Shown here piece after piece: positions 50,529 to 64,000 of a DNA stretch of 64,000 nt (within the stretch, counting starts at the first letter, position 1; every line of letters begins with the position of its first letter). The DNA is taken from assembly GCA_039621445.1 (NCBI GenBank), contig CP154954.1:310001-374000 (forward strand). The letters are read 5' to 3'. The position numbers were made by a program, and so were the translations under genes. The stretch is from Euglena gracilis (Eukaryota > Euglenida > Euglenophyceae > Euglenales). The notes beneath the pieces are model-generated. The model worked only from the letters and a program-made list of their open reading frames with translations. It had not been told where the DNA came from and ran no database searches.

Positions 50529-53500
50529 CTAATCGAATTTTTTATAATTATTTGTAAAAATTTTAATATCAATACATAAAGATTGCATTTCTAAAATAAA
50601 TAACTTGAAAGCTTCGGGAATATTTGGCTTAGAAAAATAAGTACCATTTATTAAACTAAATAACGCTTCTGATCTATTTAATACATCATCAGATTTAATA
50701 GTTAATAACTCCTGCAACAAATATGCAGCACCAAATCCTTCTATAGCCCAAACCTCCATTTCCCCAAACCTTTGTCCACCATTTTTCGATTTTCCACGTA
50801 AAGGTTGTTGAGTTACTGAAGAATAAGGGCCGGTAACTCTCGCATGAATTTTGTCTTTAACCATATGTATTAATTTTAAAATATACGCATAACCAAAAGC
50901 TACAGGGTGATCAAAAGGCCTACAATTTCTACCATCATATAAAAAGGCTTTTCCTGGATAATTTGGATTAAAAAGCCAATCTTTTTTAGTTCTTTTACGC
51001 GCTTCATTTAATTTTTTATACACAAAAGATTTTGAATTCATACTTGTTTGGACTTCATCAAAAGGTTGAATTTTATACCTTTCTTTCAAAAATAAAGAAG
51101 ACAAGTTTAACAAACTTTCAAAGACTTGACCAACATTCATTCTAGATGGTATGCCTAGAGGATTTAAAATCATATCAACAGGTGTACCATCAGGAAGAAA
51201 AGGCATATCTATAGACGGAACAATTTTCGAAATTATACCTTTATTACCATGCCGTCCTGCAATTTTATCACCTATTTGTATTCTGCGTTTTTCGGCAACA
51301 TGAATAAGAACAGAACAATTCGACTTTTTACATAAAATCTCAACACTTGTAACAATACCTACCAAAGAGCGAGGAGAACGTAAAGAAACGTCTTTTCGTA
51401 CCTTATTGCCAAAAAATGCTATTAACATTTTATTTTTTGGCGTATTTTTTAACTTAACTTTAATTCTTCCAATTAAAACATCCTGTGCTTTAATCTCTGA
51501 ACCTATTTTAATAATACCATTATTTTTCAAGTTTTTAATAGTTTTTAAACTTGCATTAGGAATAAACATACTAATATTTTCTTAAAACTTAACAAATTAA
51601 TATTCGTTTTCAAACTAAACATCTAAACTAATAATAGATTTAGCTTTATTAAATAAAATAAACATTTTTCATTTAAATCAAAAAATTTTAATTGAATTTA
51701 ATTTTTCATTAATAATGAAATATGAAAAAAAGCTAAATATAAATTTTTGAAAAAGTTATAAAAAAAATTAATAATTTTAAAAACAAATAAAAGTTATAAT
51801 TAAATATCTCTAAATAATATTTATACCAAAATTTACGAAAAATAAAATTAAGAATTAAATTTTCAAAATTAACTAAATTTAAATTCGCACACCTTTTTTT
51901 TCATCATTTACAATAAAAGTTTTAAATTTTTTCATATGTATAGAAGTAAAAATATCTTCAAAAACAAGCCTTTCACTAATAATTACGGCATCTTCAAAAT
52001 TATAACCTTCCCATCCAAGGTACGCGACCAAAACATTTTTTCCTAAACAAATGCCACCTCTTAATGTACTCATACCATCAGCTATAATTTGTCCTTTTCT
52101 AACCCACTCACCTTCATGAACAATAGGAATTTTCTGAATATAAACACCGTGATTCGATTTCTTAGGAGACTCTAAAAAATAAATTTTTTGGTTAACTTTT
52201 TTAATAAGTTTAAAATTTTTTTGAGATATTTCATTTAAGCACCCCAATAAATTAAAAAAAGAATAATTTTTATTAAAAAATTCAATATTAGCACAATATT
52301 CTTCCTCTTGAATAACTATTTTTTTTAAACTAGAATAAATTACTTTTCCACTACTTTTTGCTAAAACCGTGGCATCACTTTCTCGATTAATTAAAGCCTC
52401 GCGTCCAGTTTTTATAAAAGGAACTTCCTTTTCCAATAAAATAAGAGATTGTCGTTGCATGTTTGAACCCATAAGAACCCTATTAGCATCGTTATGCTCC
52501 AAAAAAGGAACTAAGCCTGTACCTAATGAAGTAAATTGATCTGTTGAAATACTTATAAAATCAATATTTTTTGAGAAAGAATATGAAAAAATTTTACTTC
52601 TTTTAACACCTAGAAGCTTATTTTTATCTAAAAGATTACTTTGAGAACTTCTAAAGACATCAAACGGAGCTACTGTAAAATATTTTTCCTGCGCAGAAGA
52701 AATAAAATAAATTCCTTTATTGGTTTCTATCTTTCCTCTCAAAACCTTATAAAAAGGGCTTTCTAAAAATCCATACTTATCAACTCTTACATCTTTTGCT
52801 AAAGATAAAATCAAACCAGCATTTTTTCCCTCACTTGTCTCAATAGGACAAACCCTTCCATATTGACTAGTATTTATTTCTCTTACATCTAACTTTGTTC
52901 TTTCTTTATTAAGACCATTAGGACCAAAGGGACTTAACTTCCTTTTATGTGTAAGCTCAGACAAAGAATTTGTATCATCTAACAATTGAGAAAGTGGATT
53001 AACAGAAAAAAACTTTCGAATACGATTAGTTATAAAGTAAGAATTAAAAAATCTAGATAATCTAAAAGTTTTTTCAGAAGGATTTTTATAAAGAAATATC
53101 AATTTTTCTTTTAAACTAGATTCTAATTCATTTAAAATAATTCGGAATTGACTTTGAAGAAGTTCACCTATACTACGTACTAATTTGTTTTTTAAATCAT
53201 CGATCTCATCAAAAGGTATCATTAATAAAATATTGCTAAAAAATTTTTAAAAATAAAAATTTTAATAAATTTAAATAAACAAACAAATAAAGATACTATT
53301 ATTCTTCATTATTTCCCAACCTTTCTTTAACTCAATCAAATAATGAGCTATACCCAAAACATCTTCGGGTTGCAAAGTTCTATTACTTTGAAAAAATTCG
53401 GATCTATAAATTTTAGTATTAACCCTAAAGCGACCTACTTCACCCAAATCATATTTACGTGTTTAATCTCGGCTAATAATGCTGGCATAAAATAATAAAT

Positions 53501-54492
53501 CAAAAAATTTTAAAATAATCTATAAAAAATTTAACTTTTGTAAATTACAAAAAATACACGAATAAACTCAAGATCCATAAACTTTGAACGTAAAAATTTT
53601 CGGGCATTTCCTTTCAGATAAAAAAACATCTGAAAAAATAAAAAAAATATTAATATCTTATTAACTAAAAAAATAATATAAAATAATAAAATCAAACATA
53701 TAAAAATCTCAAAAAACGAACATTAACTTCGTTTGGAAAAAATATTTTATAAAATTCGAAAAATTCCAATCTAATACCATAAGACTCACTTTCTTGTAAC
53801 GTTTCTATAAAAATAGGATCGTTAAGATACAAAAAAAATTTTTTTCGGGATAGGCCTAAGCATTTCAAAAAATTTATTAAAGGTATAGCTGTCTTTATTT
53901 TGTCTACTTTAACGAAAATTCCCTCGTCTTGACCCAAATATAAAAAATTTTCAATTTTAAAAAAGAATTTAATTTAATGTAAAAATATAATTTAAAAATC
54001 CAAATTACTAAATAACATTTAAAAACGCACATCAATTTTAAAAGTTAACCAACTACCAAAAGTTGGTATTAACGTCGCAAATATGGAATCATTATAACGA
54101 TTTTTATCAAAATAAACGCGCCAAGGACTACGAATTAATTTGGTTAATTAATTTAAGTAAATTGGTAATTTTTTTATTGTGTTTTAAATTTTTTGGAAAA
54201 ATGATTAAAAAAACTCAAACCTAAAAATTAAAAAAAATTAACTTATAAATATAATTAATAAAAAATTAAAAGTAATAATATAAACCACATCCATAATTCT
54301 TTTATTACCGTTAAAAATAAACGTACCTTTTTCAGTCATTAAAGGAATTTTTGCAAATAATATATTTATTTAATAAGATAATAAATTCTTTTTTGCTAAA
54401 AAAAAACTTATTATTATAATGAAAAATATATTATAAAATTAATAGGAAAAAAATAAAAAATCTCTCCTAACAAGGAAACATATTATTATAGG
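50529..54492 (-). CDS. rpoB: RNA polymerase beta subunit (right, inverted copy), 5' end lost
   Basis: Mirror of 22128-26044. The large exons (50529 to about 51583 and 51891-53217) and the 53722-53931 exon are intact. Around 54105-54200 it differs from the other copies: cgccaggactacg becomes cgcgccaaggactacg, and about 50 extra bases are inserted at 54147-54199, spanning the start of the NQIIRSPGVYF exon and its upstream intron. Upstream of 54492 the sequence decays within the first visible exon, so this copy has no functional start. Confidence 0.88.
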
Positions 54493-54770
54493 CCTTCCAA
54501 GCAGGTAGTATGAAACAGATAAACTGTATGGTTTCTGACCTTTTTCAAGGCAAATTCCGCAGATAGGGTGTGGGAATTAGGCTATTAAATTAGTATTCAC
54601 ATAGTATGTTTGGAGAGAGCTTATTCGTGAAAGAAAGGAAACTTAAAGGATGAAGAGAGAAAGAGGAAGAGAAGAGAGGAGAAGAAAACTCTTCCTAATT
54701 CCTTACTCCTTCCTTACTCATCCTCTACTTCTCTTTCTATTCTAACTTCTAAACAGGAGAGGGATTTATT
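54493..54770. other. Decayed junction between inverted and direct rpoB copies
   Basis: The first 80 nt or so still follow the antisense of the rpoB exon (agataaactgtatg, ttcaaggcaaattc, gcagata), but with many indels. The remainder becomes purine-rich (agagagaaagaggaagagaagagaggagaag) then pyrimidine-rich (ctccttccttactcatcctctacttctct) low-complexity sequence. From 54771 the direct third copy starts abruptly at a base equivalent to 22071. Confidence 0.8.
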
Positions 54771-57700
54771 ATTTGCATTGAAAAACGGGGAAACATACAG
54801 TTTATCTGTTCATATACCTGTTGAAGTTACCTATAATAATATGTTCCTTGTTAGGAGAGATTTTTATTATTTTTCCTATTAATTTTATAATATATTTTTC
54901 ATTATAATAATAAGTTTTTTTTTAGCAAAAAAGAATTTATTATCTTATTAAATAAATATATATTATTTGCAAAAATTCCTTTAATGACTGAAAAAGGTAC
55001 GTTTATTTTTAACGGTAATAAAAGAATTATGGATGTGGTTTATATTATTACTTTTAATTTTTTATTAATTATATTTATAAGTTAATTTTTTTTTAATTTT
55101 TAGGTTTGAGTTTTTTTAATTCATTTTTAACCAAATTATTCGTAGTCCTGGCGTTTATTTTGAAAAAAATCGTTATAATGATTCCATATTTGCGACGTTA
55201 ATACCAACTTTTGGTAGTTGGTTAACTTTTAAAATTGATGTGCGTTTTTAAATGTTATTTAGTAATTTGGATTTTTAAATTATATTTTTACATTAAATTA
55301 AATTCTTTTTTAAAATTGAAAATTTTTTATATTTGGGTCAAGACGAGGGAATTTTCGTTAAAGTAGACAAAATAAAGACAGCTATACCTTTAATAAATTT
55401 TTTTAAAATGCTTAGGCCTATCCCGAAAAAAATTTTTTTTGTATCTTAACGATCCTATTTTTATAGAAACGTTACAAGAAAGTGAGTCTTATGGTATTAG
55501 ATTGGAATTTTTCGAATTTTATAAAATATTTTTTCCAAACGAAGTTAATGTTCGTTTTTTGAGATTTTTATATGTTTGATTTTATTATTTTATATTATTT
55601 TTTTAGTTAATAAGATATTAATATTTTTTTTATTTTTTCAGATGTTTTTTTATCTGAAAGGAAATGCCCGAAAATTTTTACGTTCAAAGTTTATGGATCT
55701 TGAGTTTATTCGTGTATTTTTTGTAATTTACAAAAGTTAAATTTTTTATAGATTATTTTAAAATTTTTTGATTTATTATTTTATGCCAGCATTATTAGCC
55801 GAGATTAAACACGTAAATATGATTTGGGTGAAGTAGGTCGCTTTAGGGTTAATACTAAAATTTATAGATCCGAATTTTTTCAAAGTAATAGAACTTTGCA
55901 ACCCGAAGATGTTTTGGGTATAGCTCATTATTTGATTGAGTTAAAGAAAGGTTGGGAAATAATGAAGAATAATAGTATCTTTATTTGTTTGTTTATTTAA
56001 ATTTATTAAAATTTTTATTTATTATAAAAATTTTTTAGCAATATTTTATTAATGATACCTTTTGATGAGATCGATGATTTAAAAAACAAATTAGTACGTA
56101 GTATAGGTGAACTTCTTCAAAGTCAATTCCGAATTATTTTAAATGAATTAGAATCTAGTTTAAAAGAAAAATTGATATTTCTTTATAAAAATCCTTCTGA
56201 AAAAACTTTTAGATTATCTAGATTTTTTAATTCTTACTTTATAACTAATCGTATTCGAAAGTTTTTTTCTGTTAATCCACTTTCTCAATTGTTAGATGAT
56301 ACAAATTCTTTGTCTGAGCTTACACATAAAAGGAAGTTAAGTCCCTTTGGTCCTAATGGTCTTAATAAAGAAAGAACAAAGTTAGATGTAAGAGAAATAA
56401 ATACTAGTCAATATGGAAGGGTTTGTCCTATTGAGACAAGTGAGGGAAAAAATGCTGGTTTGATTTTATCTTTAGCAAAAGATGTAAGAGTTGATAAGTA
56501 TGGATTTTTAGAAAGCCCTTTTTATAAGGTTTTGAGAGGAAAGATAGAAACCAATAAAGGAATTTATTTTATTTCTTCTGCGCAGGAAAAATATTTTACA
56601 GTAGCTCCGTTTGATGTCTTTAGAAGTTCTCAAAGTAATCTTTTAGATAAAAATAAGCTTCTAGGTGTTAAAAGAAGTAAAATTTTTTCATATTCTTTCT
56701 CAAAAAATATTGATTTTATAAGTATTTCAACAGATCAATTTACTTCATTAGGTACAGGCTTAGTTCCTTTTTTGGAGCATAACGATGCTAATAGGGTTCT
56801 TATGGGTTCAAACATGCAACGACAATCTCTTATTTTATTGGAAAAGGAAGTTCCTTTTATAAAAACTGGACGCGAGGCTTTAATTAATCGAGAAAGTGAT
56901 GCCACGGTTTTAGCAAAAAGTAGTGGAAAAGTAATTTATTCTAGTTTAAAAAAAATAGTTATTCAAGAGGAAGAATATTGTGCTAATATTGAATTTTTTA
57001 ATAAAAATTATTCTTTTTTTAATTTATTGGGGTGCTTAAATGAAATATCTCAAAAAAATTTTAAACTTATTAAAAAAGTTAACCAAAAAATTTATTTTTT
57101 AGAGTCTCCTAAGAAATCGAATCACGGTGTTTATATTCAGAAAATTCCTATTGTTCATGAAGGTGAGTGGGTTAGAAAAGGACAAATTATAGCTGATGGT
57201 ATGAGTACATTAAGAGGTGGCATTTGTTTAGGAAAAAATGTTTTGGTCGCGTACCTTGGATGGGAAGGTTATAATTTTGAAGATGCCGTAATTATTAGTG
57301 AAAGGCTTGTTTTTGAAGATATTTTTACTTCTATACATATGAAAAAATTTAAAACTTTTATTGTAAATGATGAAAAAAAAGGTGTGCGAATTTAAATTTA
57401 GTTAATTTTGAAAATTTAATTCTTAATTTTATTTTTCGTAAATTTTGGTATAAATATTATTTAGAGATATTTAATTATAACTTTTATTTGTTTTTAAAAT
57501 TATTAATTTTTTTTATAACTTTTTCAAAAATTTATATTTAGCTTTTTTTCATATTTCATTATTAATGAAAAATTAAATTCAATTAAAATTTTTTGATTTA
57601 AATGAAAAATGTTTATTTTATTTAATAAAGCTAAATCTATTATTAGTTTAGATGTTTAGTTTGAAAACGAATATTAATTTGTTAAGTTTTAAGAAAATAT

Positions 57701-58745
57701 TAGTATGTTTATTCCTAATGCAAGTTTAAAAACTATTAAAAACTTGAAAAATAATGGTATTATTAAAATAGGTTCAGAGATTAAAGCACAGGATGTTTTA
57801 ATTGGAAGAATTAAAGTTAAGTTAAAAAATACGCCAAAAAATAAAATGTTAATAGCATTTTTTGGCAATAAGGTACGAAAAGACGTTTCTTTACGTTCTC
57901 CTCGCTCTTTGGTAGGTATTGTTACAAGTGTTGAGATTTTATGTAAAAAGTCGAATTGTTCTGTTCTTATTCATGTTGCCGAAAAACGCAGAATACAAAT
58001 AGGTGATAAAATTGCAGGACGGCATGGTAATAAAGGTATAATTTCGAAAATTGTTCCGTCTATAGATATGCCTTTTCTTCCTGATGGTACACCTGTTGAT
58101 ATGATTTTAAATCCTCTAGGCATACCATCTAGAATGAATGTTGGTCAAGTCTTTGAAAGTTTGTTAAACTTGTCTTCTTTATTTTTGAAAGAAAGGTATA
58201 AAATTCAACCTTTTGATGAAGTCCAAACAAGTATGAATTCAAAATCTTTTGTGTATAAAAAATTAAATGAAGCGCGTAAAAGAACTAAAAAAGATTGGCT
58301 TTTTAATCCAAATTATCCAGGAAAAGCCTTTTTATATGATGGTAGAAATTGTAGGCCTTTTGATCACCCTGTAGCTTTTGGTTATGCGTATATTTTAAAA
58401 TTAATACATATGGTTAAAGACAAAATTCATGCGAGAGTTACCGGCCCTTATTCTTCAGTAACTCAACAACCTTTACGTGGAAAATCGAAAAATGGTGGAC
58501 AAAGGTTTGGGGAAATGGAGGTTTGGGCTATAGAAGGATTTGGTGCTGCATATTTGTTGCAGGAGTTATTAACTATTAAATCTGATGATGTATTAAATAG
58601 ATCAGAAGCGTTATTTAGTTTAATAAATGGTACTTATTTTTCTAAGCCAAATATTCCCGAAGCTTTCAAGTTATTTATTTTAGAAATGCAATCTTTATGT
58701 ATTGATATTAAAATTTTTACAAATAATTATAAAAAATTCGATTAG
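54771..58745 (+). CDS. rpoB: RNA polymerase beta subunit (third copy), truncated and frameshifted
   Basis: Direct copy of 22071-26044 (offset 32700). It starts in the middle of the first visible exon (FALKNGETYSL), so the N-terminal region IQRNSF is missing. In the exon at 55339-55549 the left-copy text ttttttgaaatgc reads tttttttaaaatgc at about 55400-55410. This adds one base and shifts the frame, destroying the KCLGLSRKK segment. The main exons (56052-57383 and about 57691-58745) are intact. Confidence 0.88.
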
Positions 58746-58829
58746 TTAAATTTTTGAGTTATTTTTTTTTTTATGAAGTTTTTATGGTCAATTAAGACCT
58801 GATACTTATTTTTATTTATTTTTGTATTT

Positions 58830-62293
<3,464 letters not shown>

Positions 62294-62384
62294 ATACTTT
62301 AATTTTTTGTATGAGCTAAGTAGTTTTAAAGTTTATTATTTTATTGATTTATTTCAATAAGTTTGTTAAATTATTATTTTAATT

Positions 62385-64000
<1,616 letters not shown>

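Overview
This window looks like plastid DNA from a euglenoid, very probably Euglena gracilis or a close relative. The evidence is: tandem 16S-trnI-trnA-23S-5S units with tRNA-like pseudogenes (trnI, trnW) in the 16S leader; the gene cluster trnY-trnH-trnM-trnW-trnE-trnG; protein genes cut into many exons by group II-like and short group III-like introns, including one intron-within-intron; and very AT-rich spacers. Nothing points to a bacterial or nuclear genome.

Layout. (1) 1-20.5 kb: rRNA units on the + strand. Unit A (truncated by the window edge) and unit B (5335-10160) are intact. From about 10.2 kb the sequence decays. 11.2-17.8 kb holds two to three further units that are recognisable but riddled with deletions, order changes and G/T-rich filler. 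The last unit recovers inside its 23S and ends with a good 5S (20416-20528). (2) 20.5-34.16 kb: a spacer, then rpoB-rpoC1-rpoC2, trnV-trnN-trnR (+), trnL (-) and the 3' exon of rps11 (-). (3) 34.16-34.9 kb: a decayed T-rich antisense copy of rps11/rps4. (4) 34.9-42.4 kb, single copy: a truncated petB 5' end (-), psbN and psbH (+), psbT and psbB (-), six tRNA genes (-), rps4 and rps11 (+). (5) 42.4-54.5 kb: an inverted copy of trnL...rpoB. (6) 54.5-54.77 kb: a decayed junction. (7) 54.77-64 kb: a third copy of rpoB-rpoC1-rpoC2 in direct orientation, cut by the window edge.

Functionally the genes make the plastid-encoded RNA polymerase core (rpoB/C1/C2), ribosome parts (rRNAs, rps4, rps11), tRNAs, and photosystem II proteins (psbB/CP47, psbT, psbH, psbN), with the start of cytochrome b6 (petB). 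psbB can be reassembled from five exons, including a 6-nt and a 16-18-nt exon, to exactly 508 codons, and psbT from two exons to 31 codons.

The main oddity is structural: a 12-kb imperfect palindrome around a single-copy segment, plus a third rpo copy. Each join coincides with sequence that degrades gradually into low-complexity noise. I judge assembly or consensus artefact more likely than a real rearranged plastome, but the sequence alone cannot settle it. I found no convincing new biological system.
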